A stretch of 46,418 bases of DNA, taken from Terriglobia bacterium. GTDB lineage: Bacteria > Acidobacteriota > Vicinamibacteria > Vicinamibacterales > CAVVIG01. The stretch is taken from assembly GCA_020073005.1 (NCBI GenBank), contig JAIQFX010000036.1, positions 1 to 46,418 of the forward strand, read 5' to 3'. Positions 10,320 through 18,167 of this stretch are shown one piece after another. Position 1 is the first letter of the stretch. Each line of letters opens with the position of its first letter. Position numbers and translations under genes: made by a program. The notes below the pieces were generated by a model. It was given only the letters and a program-made list of their open reading frames with translations. It did no database searches and was not told the DNA's origin.

Positions 10320-11588
10320 ATGCGCGCGCGGATGGCACGTGTGCCACGCGTGCAGGGCGGCCTGGCCTCGCGCGTACTTGAGGGGATCGAGCACGGCCAG
10401 GTCCGCCTCGAACGACTGCGTCAGGCATCGCTGGCAGTCGGTCTCCGGAACAGGAAGCGAGGACTCGGCGTACAGCGCCTGGCGGCCGGTCATGACGCGC
10501 ACGAGATAGTCGAGCGACGGCGCCGCGCGATCGCCGTACCGCGCGCCGCCGGACACGATCCACGCCGCGTACTTCGGATAGATCCCGTGCTCGTCGCACC
10601 ACCGCATGCCTTCGAGCGTCGACTCGGCGGCTTCCGCGTCCGATCGGAACAGATCGGGAACGGCGGTCTCGACGCCCGCGACAAAGTTGCACAGCACGCG
10701 GCCGGGACCGAAGACGTCGACCGCCTCCTGCAGGCACTCCATCCAGCGCGCGCGCCCGAGCGATCGGCTCTTGCCCGGCAGCACCTCGGGCCATGCGCGC
10801 TCGTGCCACACTTCCATCGAGTAGCAGACGTAATCGAATCCCGCGTCGCGCAATCGGATCGAGTCGGCCCGATCGAGCGCCTGAATCGCGGCCACCGTCG
10901 CCGGCAGGCGCGCGCCGATCTCGCGCGCCGCCCGCATGTAGTCCAGGAACGCATCGGCTTCCTTCGTGCGATTGAACAGGCTGCCGCCGCTGAACGCGAG
11001 ATAGCCGACCGAGCGCTGCTCGGCGGTGATCGCGGTGAACGCTTCGCGCATCTCGTCGACGTCGGGCCGCATCTCGACGGACTTGCCCATCCGCACCCAC
11101 GAGCAGAAGCGGCACTCTTCGCCGGCGACCGCGAACTCGCAATGGCGCAGCAGGAAGACGGCGACGGGACCGCACGCGCCGCCCAGACTCGGCGTGAACA
11201 GCGTGGCGAGCGGCGTGCCCCGCGACGTTCTCGCCGACGTCCACGCGAACCGCGGGCCGGGATCGATGGCGGTCACGATCTCCTCGCGCCCTTCGTCTTC
11301 GGTGGCGACCGTCAACTCGAGGCCGCTCGACGCCGAGCGCAGCGCGTACGGACTGTTCGCGTTGTGCGTGATGAACGCGTGGACGCCGCCCGGCAGTTGC
11401 ACGCTGCCCTGCAGGTGCGCGCGCGGATCGACTCCGGCTTTCTGGCCCCGCGCGTCGTGGTGATGGTAGTGGCGGCTGCCGGCCTCGGGCGTGTCCAGCC
11501 GCGCGCCGTGGCGAAGCAGGTCCGCCTTCAGCAGCACGCTGCGCGGCACGTCGGGAAACAGATCGGCGAGTCGATCGAGGTGCGCCAC
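10302..11588 (-). CDS. Atypical radical SAM protein (428 aa)
   Basis: I start it at a GTG preceded by a strong GGAGG eight bases upstream; longer in-frame starts run into the leader repeat. The candidate [4Fe-4S] motif is RHCEFAVAGEECRFCSW, giving Cys150-x8-Cys159-x2-Cys162 rather than the usual CX3CX2C. The following LAFSGGSLFN resembles the GGE/SAM-binding segment of the barrel, and DAGFDYVCYSMEVWHERAW lies in the later barrel strands. A second Cys set near the C-terminus (ETDCQRCL and HTCHP) could hold another cluster or metal. The family and substrate are not recognised. Its last residues come from a heptamer array. Confidence 0.8.
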   Translation of the reverse strand: MAHLDRLADLFPDVPRSVLLKADLLRHGARLDTPEAGSRHYHHHDARGQKAGVDPRAHLQGSVQLPGGVHAFITHNANSPYALRSASSGLELTVATEDEGREEIVTAIDPGPRFAWTSARTSRGTPLATLFTPSLGGACGPVAVFLLRHCEFAVAGEECRFCSWVRMGKSVEMRPDVDEMREAFTAITAEQRSVGYLAFSGGSLFNRTKEADAFLDYMRAAREIGARLPATVAAIQALDRADSIRLRDAGFDYVCYSMEVWHERAWPEVLPGKSRSLGRARWMECLQEAVDVFGPGRVLCNFVAGVETAVPDLFRSDAEAAESTLEGMRWCDEHGIYPKYAAWIVSGGARYGDRAAPSLDYLVRVMTGRQALYAESSLPVPETDCQRCLTQSFEADLAVLDPLKYARGQAALHAWHTCHPRAHVNQEP

Positions 11589-11606
11589 GGGAATCCTCCG
11601 CAAGTG

Positions 11607-11627
11607 TGGTGATCGGTGACGCGTGAC
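11607..11627 (-). repeat. Three heptamers (GTCACNN) in the radical SAM gene leader
   Basis: On the minus strand the units are GTCACGC, GTCACCG, ATCACCA. They end 18 bases before the GTG start, with GGAGG in between. Units resemble those at 25116-25145. Confidence 0.55.
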
Positions 11628-11707
11628 GGATGCACGTGTCGTACCGCGAAAGAGACGGCGTATTTTCGGAATACATCCGGACACCGTGGCCCGGTTATGG
11701 AGGGGTT

Positions 11708-11721
11708 GCCGGAAAACCGGC
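11708..11721 (-). terminator. Possible weak terminator hairpin
   Basis: GCCGG-AAAA-CCGGC forms a five-pair stem directly downstream of the stop of the LolA-like gene. There is no T-tract after it on the minus strand, so intrinsic termination is doubtful. The rest of the 139-base gap (11589-11727) holds only the leader repeat and a second small hairpin around GTATTTTCGGAATAC. Confidence 0.25.
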
Positions 11722-11727
11722 GATCGA

Positions 11728-12480
11728 TCAGTGAGCCGCGGCGGCTGCGGCGCCCGTCGGCGGATGCGGCGGCTGAGGATTGCCGACGTGCTGGCCGTTC
11801 ACGGTCTCGTACTCGTACGTCATCTTGAAGGTCGAGCGTCCCGCGATGAGCACGTGCGCCACCGATTCGATCGAGACGGGCATGCGCTCGCCGGCGATGC
11901 GCTGGTAACGGCGGACGATGTCCACGCGCCGCGTCCAGAACGACGGCGGCTTCGACAGCTTCCCTTCGATGCGCGCGAGATCGCCGTCCTCCGGCTGCAC
12001 GAAGATCGATCCCTCGACGAGCAGCACGTCCTTGCGGCGCGGCTTGACGCTCACCGCCGTGAGACCGTCCGGCGTGACGACGCCGTTCTCGAATTCGTAG
12101 TTGTCGTGCGTGAAGGACGCTTTCTGCGGCTCGCGGTTCGTCCACATCTTCTGCTCGCCGTCGAGCGCCGCGAGAAACACTTTGCCGCGGATGTACGACG
12201 ATCCGCCTTCGGCGACGATGCGGTAGCGGAGACCGTTGGCACGATCGAACTCGGTCCAGACGTCCATCCACGCGCTCTGTTTGAAGTGAGGATTCTGCGC
12301 CTCGAGATGCCGCAGCGCGCGGTACGGCACCGGCGGCTCGTCGGTCCGCGCGAGGAACCGCTGGAGCGCGGTCGCGGTCACGTTCGGATGGCCCTGGGCT
12401 TTAGGCGTTTTCGCGTGAAGCGTCGCCATCGAGCCCGCCGCCGCCGCCACGACGATCAGCCGAAGCAGATGTCGCACCAT
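11728..12480 (-). CDS. Secreted LolA-like protein (250 aa)
   Basis: A signal peptide (about residues 1-23) precedes a beta-rich domain with YRIVAEGGSSYIRGKVFLAALDGEQ, THDNYEFENGVVTPDGLTAVSVKPRRKDVLLVEG and a closing strand STFKMTYEYETVNG. This resembles the half-barrel lipoprotein-sorting LolA/LolB superfold found in many outer-membrane lipoprotein-sorting homologues. Such proteins carry lipids or lipoproteins in the periplasm. The C-terminus ends in a Pro/Ala tail. It lies upstream of the radical SAM gene and downstream of the cytochrome on the same strand, but has its own TAACAT box six bases before the ATG, so it is probably transcribed separately. The fold is inferred from strand pattern only. 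Confidence 0.7.
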   Translation of the reverse strand: MVRHLLRLIVVAAAAGSMATLHAKTPKAQGHPNVTATALQRFLARTDEPPVPYRALRHLEAQNPHFKQSAWMDVWTEFDRANGLRYRIVAEGGSSYIRGKVFLAALDGEQKMWTNREPQKASFTHDNYEFENGVVTPDGLTAVSVKPRRKDVLLVEGSIFVQPEDGDLARIEGKLSKPPSFWTRRVDIVRRYQRIAGERMPVSIESVAHVLIAGRSTFKMTYEYETVNGQHVGNPQPPHPPTGAAAAAAH

Positions 12481-12486
12481 GGGGGC

Positions 12487-12492
12487 ATGTTA
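12487..12492 (-). promoter_or_regulatory. -10-like TAACAT, probable leaderless start
   Basis: TAACAT on the minus strand is six bases from the ATG at 12480 (spacer GCCCCC), closely matching the arrangement at 5581-5586. No Shine-Dalgarno can fit. Confidence 0.45.
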
Positions 12493-12520
12493 GCCCAAAA
12501 CCCGGCGGAAGATGTCGCGG

Positions 12521-13801
12521 CTACCTGGCGCGCCACGGCGAGATGCCGCGCCATCCGTTGATGGAATCACGCGCCCATTTGGTGGTTCGATCGGTGTGGC
12601 AGCTCGTGCACGGATTCGGAATCCTGTAGTCGTCGGTCATCGTCGGCGTGATGAACGCGAACGTGTGGCTGCGGACGTTCAGGTCGGCCATCTCCTGCGC
12701 GATCTTCGGCATGTGGCACGCGACGCAGTCGCTCCCCGCGCTCCCTGCCTGATGATGCGTGTGCTCCTCCATCGTCGCGACGTTGTGCGGTCCGTTCGGC
12801 GATCCGGGGCTGTGGCAGGTCAGACAGATCGTGCGCGCTGGCTTCAACGTGTCGGCGTTGTTCGACGTCCCGTGCACGTCGTGGCAGCTGAAGCAGGTGA
12901 CGCCGCGGCGATACATCACGCTCTGGACGAAATCGTTGCCCTGCATCCGGTTCTTGTGCGCCGCGCCGTCGGCGAAATGCATGAACGTCGTTTCGCCGAG
13001 CTTGTGCTCTTCCAGCTTCCAGTAGTCGGCGAGGTTCCCACCCTGGTGAAATCCGACGGGCCAGTCGTAGTACTGACCGAAGATCGGATTCGTCAGCGGC
13101 TGCCCCTGCGAGTGGCACTGAATGCACGTATCGTTCGCGCGTACGAAGTCGAGCTTCGCGGGATTGACGATGTTCGACGCGGACGGCTGCGCGACGTGCG
13201 CGCTGCCGGGACCGTGGCAGCGCTCGCAGCCGACGTTCCACTCCGTGACGGTCTTCGCCTGCGCGTTGTAGTTCACGGAGTGGCAGCCGTCGCACAGCGG
13301 CCCGGTCGGCCGCTGCATGTTGCCCGGCGGATAGAACGGGACCCACCAGTCGGTGTTCGGCGCCACTGAGTACGCGCGCCAGATCTTGTGCGCGACGTCC
13401 CACTGCCCCGGCAGCGGGTAGTAGTCGTTCCCGACCTTCGTGAAGTAGCGCTGTTTCCATTTCGTGCCGTAGACGAACGCGACGTCGTCGAGCTTGAACG
13501 TGAGGAGCGGATCGGGCTTGGAGAAATCCGGCAGCACGGCCTCGGGATGCTGTCGCGGATCCACGACGACGTTGGCCATTCGGGTCTTCGCCCAGCGCTC
13601 ATAGGTCGGCAGGTGGCAGCGGCGGCACGCCTCGGAGCCGACGTAGGTCCGGCCGGCGGGAGGCGGCGGCGCGGGCGTCGGCGCGGCGGCGGGCGGATCG
13701 TTGTGCGCTGGCGCGCGCTGTTGAGAGTAAACGCCCACGGTTAGCGAGGACGCAAACAGCAGCGTGGCAGCGGCGATTAGGAAAGGGCCGGTGTTCTTCA
13801 T
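12521..13801 (-). CDS. Octaheme c-type cytochrome (426 aa, cytochrome c554-like)
   Basis: Eight CXXCH motifs are present, starting at Cys59, 170, 192, 226, 303, 326, 359 and 398 (CRRCH, CDGCH, CERCH, CIQCH, CFSCH, CLTCH, CVACH, CTSCH). The signal peptide (1-26) and Pro/Ala-rich linker (31-50) place it in the periplasm, possibly tethered. Spacing and the Cys-x-x-Cys-His-Gly-Pro-Gly element resemble the cytochrome c554/NrfB-like multiheme group, which relays electrons or reduces nitrogen or sulfur compounds. A catalytic assignment is not possible without heme-ligand analysis. The ATG at 13801 is chosen because it begins the signal peptide. The gene is divergent from the two-component operon across a 131-base region with two palindromes. 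Confidence 0.92.
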   Translation of the reverse strand: MKNTGPFLIAAATLLFASSLTVGVYSQQRAPAHNDPPAAAPTPAPPPPAGRTYVGSEACRRCHLPTYERWAKTRMANVVVDPRQHPEAVLPDFSKPDPLLTFKLDDVAFVYGTKWKQRYFTKVGNDYYPLPGQWDVAHKIWRAYSVAPNTDWWVPFYPPGNMQRPTGPLCDGCHSVNYNAQAKTVTEWNVGCERCHGPGSAHVAQPSASNIVNPAKLDFVRANDTCIQCHSQGQPLTNPIFGQYYDWPVGFHQGGNLADYWKLEEHKLGETTFMHFADGAAHKNRMQGNDFVQSVMYRRGVTCFSCHDVHGTSNNADTLKPARTICLTCHSPGSPNGPHNVATMEEHTHHQAGSAGSDCVACHMPKIAQEMADLNVRSHTFAFITPTMTDDYRIPNPCTSCHTDRTTKWARDSINGWRGISPWRAR

Positions 13802-13812
13802 ACGTGCCAGAC

Positions 13813-13818
13813 ATCCTA
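13813..13818 (-). promoter_or_regulatory. Possible -10 box (TAGGAT) for the cytochrome gene
   Basis: TAGGAT on the minus strand lies 11 bases before the cytochrome ATG. If used, transcription would start near 13806, placing the palindrome at 13847-13862 about 48 bases upstream of the start point. Confidence 0.3.
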
Positions 13819-13846
13819 ACCGGAGCGTGTTTCTTTCGGGGCGTTC

Positions 13847-13862
13847 CTGACGCAAAAGTCAG
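13847..13862. promoter_or_regulatory. Palindromic operator candidate 1 (CTGAC-N6-GTCAG)
   Basis: The site reads CTGACGCAAAAGTCAG, perfect five-base arms with a six-base spacer. This is the half-site geometry of CRP/FNR-family regulators. It lies in the divergent region, on the cytochrome side. Confidence 0.5.
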
Positions 13863-13881
13863 AATCACGCGACTTGTATCC

Positions 13882-13897
13882 CTGACATAAAGATCAG
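13882..13897. promoter_or_regulatory. Palindromic operator candidate 2 (CTGAC-N6-ATCAG)
   Basis: CTGACATAAAGATCAG shares spacing and most positions with the site 35 bases to its left. Its centre is about 42 bases upstream of the predicted response-regulator start point, the classic position for activator contact with polymerase. Confidence 0.5.
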
Positions 13898-13919
13898 GAT
13901 CGAATGCGGCGGACCTCGC

Positions 13920-13925
13920 TAACAT
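13920..13925 (+). promoter_or_regulatory. -10-like TAACAT for the two-component operon
   Basis: TAACAT ends seven bases before the GTG start at 13933, with no Shine-Dalgarno, suggesting a leaderless transcript. Confidence 0.45.
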
Positions 13926-13932
13926 CATTCGC

Positions 13933-14616
13933 GTGCGTGTATTGGTCGTCGAGGACGAACGGAAGCTGGCGCAGATTCTGGCCTCCGCGCTGCAGTCGGA
14001 GCACTACGATGTGGTGGTCGCCCCGAACGGCCATGACGGGTTTTCCCGCGCCAATACCGAAGCCTTCGACCTCGTCGTGCTGGATGTGATGCTGCCCGGC
14101 CACAACGGCTTCGAGATTCTGCAGACCCTCAGACAACGGCACATCGAGACGCCGGTTCTGATCCTGACCGCGCGCGATGGCGTGGACGATCGCGTGCACG
14201 GTCTGGATCTCGGCGCAGACGACTATCTGGTCAAGCCGTTTGCGCTGCCGGAATTGCTCGCGCGAATTCGCGCGCTGATGCGTCGCGGCCGGCCGTCGGA
14301 CGTCTTGAGGCTGAAGGCCGCGGATCTGGAACTGGACCTGGTCACGCGGCGCGCCGTGCGCGGCGAGCGGCTGCTCGATCTGACGGCGCGCGAGTTCGAG
14401 CTGCTGGAGTATCTGCTCCGTGATCAAGGCCACCTCGTGTCGCGCGAAATGCTGGCGCGCGAGGTCTGGAAGGAGCCGCGCCGGGCCACGCCGCTCGACA
14501 ACGTCATCGACGTGCAGATGACCCGGCTGCGGAAGAAGGTGGATACGGAAGGCGCCGCGCGGCTCATTCACACGGTGCGCGGCGTCGGGTTCGTGTTGCG
14601 CGAAGGCGAACCATGA
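13933..14616 (+). CDS. OmpR-family response regulator (227 aa)
   Basis: The receiver domain (1-115) shows the acidic pair Glu7-Asp8, phospho-acceptor Asp51 in LVVLDVMLPG, Thr79 in LILTARDG and Lys101 in DDYLVKPF. The C-terminal winged helix (about 127-225) has the OmpR/PhoB recognition pattern DLTAREFELLEYLLR, VIDVQMTRLRKKVD and TVRGVGFVLRE. It is closest in style to CopR/CusR-type regulators. It begins with GTG seven bases after a TAACAT box. Its stop overlaps the kinase start by ATGA (14613-14616), so the pair is coupled. Likely targets, by position, are its own operon and the divergent octaheme cytochrome; that is inference. Confidence 0.95.
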   Translation: MRVLVVEDERKLAQILASALQSEHYDVVVAPNGHDGFSRANTEAFDLVVLDVMLPGHNGFEILQTLRQRHIETPVLILTARDGVDDRVHGLDLGADDYLVKPFALPELLARIRALMRRGRPSDVLRLKAADLELDLVTRRAVRGERLLDLTAREFELLEYLLRDQGHLVSREMLAREVWKEPRRATPLDNVIDVQMTRLRKKVDTEGAARLIHTVRGVGFVLREGEP

Positions 14617-16049
14617 CGCCGTGGTCACGCGCGTCCATCCGTGTCCGGCTGACCACCTGGTACACGGCGGTCCTGTGTCTGATGCTGGTCGTGTACGCCA
14701 CGGCGACGTTCGTGGCCGTGCGCCATGAGTTCTTCGAGCAGCTCGACGACCAGCTGCACGACGATTTCGAGACGGCCGAAGGTCTTCTCGCGCCCGCCGC
14801 CGACGGCCGTATCGTCTGGTCGGGCGATCGACGTCACGATCCCGACAACGACGAGGATCGGGGAACCGACGTCTGGTCGGCGAGCGGCGAGCAGATCTAC
14901 CGGTCCGGCGCGTCTGCGTCCCTGCCTCCGGCCGCTGTCGCTGCAACCACCGCGCAGGTTCGCTACGAGTCGATCATCGCCGACAGCCAGCACTGGCGGA
15001 CGCTGACCGGCACGTCGCTGGTCGGACGCGCGGTCGTGTTGAGAGTGTCGCGGTCGGAGGAGCGCCTCCGTGGCCAGCTGTGGGAAGTGCTGATCGTTCT
15101 CGTGCTCGGCCTTCCGCTCGTCGTCGTGCTCGCCGGCGTCGGCGGTTATGTGCTCGCGCGGCGCGCGCTCGCGCCCATCGACCACCTGGCGTCAGAAGCC
15201 AGGCGCATCACCGCCGATCGTCTGCACGAGCGGCTGTCCGTGCCGAATCAACACGACGAGATCGGACGGCTCGCCGGCGTCATCAACGAAACGCTCGCCC
15301 GTCTCGAATCGTCCTTCGATCAACTCCGCCGCTTCACCGCCGATGCCTCCCACGAGCTCCGCACCCCGCTGTCCGTCATTCGCGGCATCGGCGAAGCCGG
15401 CCTCGCTGAAACCCGCACGACGGCGGAGTACAAGGAGGTGATGGGCAGCATGCTCGAAGAAGTGGATCGCCTGACGAATCTCGTCGACACGCTTCTGCGC
15501 CTGTCCCACGGCGACGCGGGCACCGTTCGGCTGTCGCGCCAGGCCGTCGATCTCGGTCAGCTGACGCGCGATGTCGTGTCCTCCCTCGGAGTTCTCGCGG
15601 AAGAACGGCAACAACGGCTGACCGTCAACGCGGTTGATGACGTCTCCGTGACCGCCGATCGTCTGGTGCTGCGGGAAGCGATCACAAACATCGTCGATAA
15701 CGCGATCAAATACAGCCCGCAGGCATCGACGATCGACATCCGCGTGCATGCAGAGGCGAACCGTGCGGTCCTGAGCGTGGCGGACCACGGACCGGGGATC
15801 GCCCGTGAACACCGCGAGCGGATCTTCGACCGCTTCTTCCGTCTGGACGCTGCGCGATCGCGGGACGATGGCGGAACCGGCCTGGGGCTCGCCATCGCCA
15901 GGTGGGCCGTTGAAGCGAACGGCGGACAGGTCTCCGTCGATGACGGGCCGAACGGCGGCGCGATCTTCCGCATTGTTCTGCCCCTCGACGCACCGATACT
16001 CTCGAACGTTCCCCCACACGCCACCACGACAATCGGAGGTCATTCATGA
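14613..16049 (+). CDS. Membrane sensor histidine kinase (478 aa)
   Basis: Two transmembrane helices (about 13-36 and 158-181) flank a periplasmic sensor region of roughly 120 residues rich in Asp and His (GDRRHDPDNDEDRG). A HAMP segment (about 182-235) leads to the H-box DASHELRTPLSVIRG with His247. The ATPase domain has the N-box REAITNIVDNAIKYSP (Asn363), G1 DHGPGI, the F-box DRFFR and G2 GTGLGLAIA. The acidic, His-containing loop could bind a cation, consistent with CusS-like metal sensing, but this is a guess. It is coupled by ATGA overlaps to the regulator upstream and the DUF1259 gene downstream, tying the latter to the signalling system. Confidence 0.95.
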   Translation: MTPWSRASIRVRLTTWYTAVLCLMLVVYATATFVAVRHEFFEQLDDQLHDDFETAEGLLAPAADGRIVWSGDRRHDPDNDEDRGTDVWSASGEQIYRSGASASLPPAAVAATTAQVRYESIIADSQHWRTLTGTSLVGRAVVLRVSRSEERLRGQLWEVLIVLVLGLPLVVVLAGVGGYVLARRALAPIDHLASEARRITADRLHERLSVPNQHDEIGRLAGVINETLARLESSFDQLRRFTADASHELRTPLSVIRGIGEAGLAETRTTAEYKEVMGSMLEEVDRLTNLVDTLLRLSHGDAGTVRLSRQAVDLGQLTRDVVSSLGVLAEERQQRLTVNAVDDVSVTADRLVLREAITNIVDNAIKYSPQASTIDIRVHAEANRAVLSVADHGPGIAREHRERIFDRFFRLDAARSRDDGGTGLGLAIARWAVEANGGQVSVDDGPNGGAIFRIVLPLDAPILSNVPPHATTTIGGHS

Positions 16050-16945
16050 AGCGATGCTTGATTGCGTGCGCCGGGTTGCTGATGTTCTCGCTGGGAACGA
16101 TCGCTGGCGCGCAGGATGTACCGGCCGGGTACCAGCAGGTACTGACGACGCTCGGCAAGCAGGGCGATTTCAAGGACAACGTCCTCAAAGTCAACATTCC
16201 GCGCAATGACGTCAAGGTCACCGTCGCGGGCGTCGCGACACCGACGCCGTTCGGGTTCGGTGGATGGGTGGCGCTCACCAAAGGCACCGACGGCATGCAG
16301 GTGCTCATGGGCGATCTCGTGCTGCTGCAGGACGAGGTCAACCCCGTCATGTCCGCGTTGCTCGACAACGGCTTCGACGTCACGGCGCTGCACAACCATT
16401 TCTTGTGGGACGAGCCGCGGATGTTCTACATGCACGTGCACGGACACGGCAGCGCAGCCGATCTCGCGCGCAAACTAAAACCTGCAGTGGATCTGATCGG
16501 CAAAGGGCGCGCTGCGCGGACCGCGGGGGCGCCGCCGCCGGCCGCTGGCCAGCTCAACACCGCAAGGCTCGCGCAGATTGTCGGCCGCCCGGGCGAGCAG
16601 TCGGGCGCGGTCTACAAGATCACGATCGGCCGCGACGATCTCAAAGTGACCGAGATGGGCGCGGCGATCAACGCGCGCATGGGATTGAACACGTGGGCCG
16701 CGTTCGTCGGCACCGACGACAAAGCGGCGATCGCCGGCGATGTCGCGATGCTCGAATCGGAAGTGACGCCCGTTCTCAAAGCGCTTCGCAAGAACGGCCT
16801 CGACGTCGTCGCGATTCATCACCACATGACGAACGAGAAGCCGATGATCATCTTCCTGCACTATTGGGGAACGGGCCCGGCGGCGACGCTGGCCACGAGT
16901 TTCAAAGCCGCGCTCGATCGACTCGGAAAGGCCGCGCCGCGCTGA
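16046..16945 (+). CDS. Secreted DUF1259 (LppY/LpqO-like) protein (299 aa)
   Basis: A signal peptide (1-22) is followed by two copies of a similar domain of about 120 residues. Copy 1 contains VTALHNHFLWDEPRMFYMHVHGHG-type histidines, and copy 2 has the matching VVAIHHHMTNEKPMIIFLHYWGTG-type segment. An Ala/Pro linker (about 155-170) separates them. The His-rich element at the same place in each copy looks like a metal site. DUF1259 proteins include mycobacterial lipoproteins LppY and LpqO; the biochemical role is unknown. It overlaps the kinase stop by ATGA and is followed four bases later by a MacB-type permease, so it is probably an envelope effector or ligand-binding partner of the two-component system. 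Confidence 0.88.
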   Translation: MKRCLIACAGLLMFSLGTIAGAQDVPAGYQQVLTTLGKQGDFKDNVLKVNIPRNDVKVTVAGVATPTPFGFGGWVALTKGTDGMQVLMGDLVLLQDEVNPVMSALLDNGFDVTALHNHFLWDEPRMFYMHVHGHGSAADLARKLKPAVDLIGKGRAARTAGAPPPAAGQLNTARLAQIVGRPGEQSGAVYKITIGRDDLKVTEMGAAINARMGLNTWAAFVGTDDKAAIAGDVAMLESEVTPVLKALRKNGLDVVAIHHHMTNEKPMIIFLHYWGTGPAATLATSFKAALDRLGKAAPR

Positions 16946-16949
16946 GTCG

Positions 16950-18167
16950 ATGAACCTCTTTCTAATTCACCGCATCGCGCTGAAGGCCCTGTCGCAGAAC
17001 ATGCTGCGCACCGGCCTGACCATGCTCGGGATCATCATCGGCGTCGGGGCCGTGATCTGCGTGGTCGCGATCGGCGAAGGCGCTTCGGCGCGGGTCGAGC
17101 AGGCGATCGCCAACATCGGCGCCAACATGATTTGGGTTGAAGCCGGCGGAATCAATCGCGGCGGAGTGCGGACGGGCGCCTTCGGCACGAAGACGCTGAC
17201 GCTCGAGGACTACGACGCGATCAAGGCGCACGTGCCGCTCGTCACGAACGTCACGCCGCAGGCCGACACGCGCGTGCAGGTCGTGTACGGCAACCAGAAC
17301 TGGGGCACGTCTGTGCGCGGCGTCGGACCCGAGTATCTCGCGCTCAAGGACTGGAAGATCGTCAACGGCGGCATGTACACCGAGGCCGACGTCGAGCGCG
17401 CGAGCAACGTCTGCGTGCTGGGCCAGACGCTCGTCGATCAGCTGTTCGGCTCGCAGGATCCGATCGGGGAATCGATCCGCGTGAAGGATCAGCCGTGTGC
17501 CGTTGTCGGCGTGCTCGACGTGAAGGGCCAGTCGACGACCGGTCAGGATCAGGACGACAACCTTCTGATGCCCTACACGACGGTGATGAAGAAGATCAAA
17601 GGCCAGACGTGGCTCGACGACATCATGTGCAGCGCCGTCTCGGCGAAGGTCGTCGATCAAGCCGAGTTGGACATCGCCGCCATCGTCCGCGAGCGCCATC
17701 ACATCAAGCCGGGCGCGGACGACGACTTCAACCTGCGTCACCCGACCGAGATCGCTGAAGCCGTCAAGCAGTCCACGCAGATCATGGAGGCGTTGCTCGC
17801 CGCCATCGCGTCGGTATCGCTGATCGTCGGCGGGATCGGGATCATGAACATCATGCTGGTGTCGGTCACCGAGCGCACGCGCGAGATCGGCCTGCGGCTC
17901 GCGGTCGGCGCGCGCGGGCGCGACGTGCTGCGCCAGTTCCTGATCGAGGCGGTGATTCTCAGCCTGATCGGCGGCGCGGTCGGCATCGCGATCGGCACAT
18001 TCGCGGCGCAGACGATTGCCAGTAACTTCCAGTGGCCGACACGCGTGTCGTCGAATGCTGTCGCGGTCGCCTTCGGATTCTCGGCGCTGATCGGAATCTT
18101 CTTCGGCTACTACCCGGCGCGCCAGGCCGCGCGCCTCGATCCGATCGACGCGCTGCGTTTCGAATGA
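16950..18167 (+). CDS. MacB/FtsX-type ABC permease (405 aa)
   Basis: The topology is one N-terminal helix (about 15-37), a MacB periplasmic core domain (about 45-260) and three C-terminal helices. Signature segments are NMLRTGLTMLGIIIGVGAVI, GGIGIMNIMLVSVTERTREIGLRLAVGA and the terminal YYPARQAARLDPIDALRFE. MacB permeases export lipoproteins, peptides or other molecules by mechanotransmission, usually with a MacA adaptor and an ATPase or fused ATP-binding domain. Neither is present next to it; the operon's ATPase (23940) belongs to an importer. It sits four bases after the DUF1259 stop and overlaps the next gene by ATGA (18164-18167). Confidence 0.93.
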   Translation: MNLFLIHRIALKALSQNMLRTGLTMLGIIIGVGAVICVVAIGEGASARVEQAIANIGANMIWVEAGGINRGGVRTGAFGTKTLTLEDYDAIKAHVPLVTNVTPQADTRVQVVYGNQNWGTSVRGVGPEYLALKDWKIVNGGMYTEADVERASNVCVLGQTLVDQLFGSQDPIGESIRVKDQPCAVVGVLDVKGQSTTGQDQDDNLLMPYTTVMKKIKGQTWLDDIMCSAVSAKVVDQAELDIAAIVRERHHIKPGADDDFNLRHPTEIAEAVKQSTQIMEALLAAIASVSLIVGGIGIMNIMLVSVTERTREIGLRLAVGARGRDVLRQFLIEAVILSLIGGAVGIAIGTFAAQTIASNFQWPTRVSSNAVAVAFGFSALIGIFFGYYPARQAARLDPIDALRFE

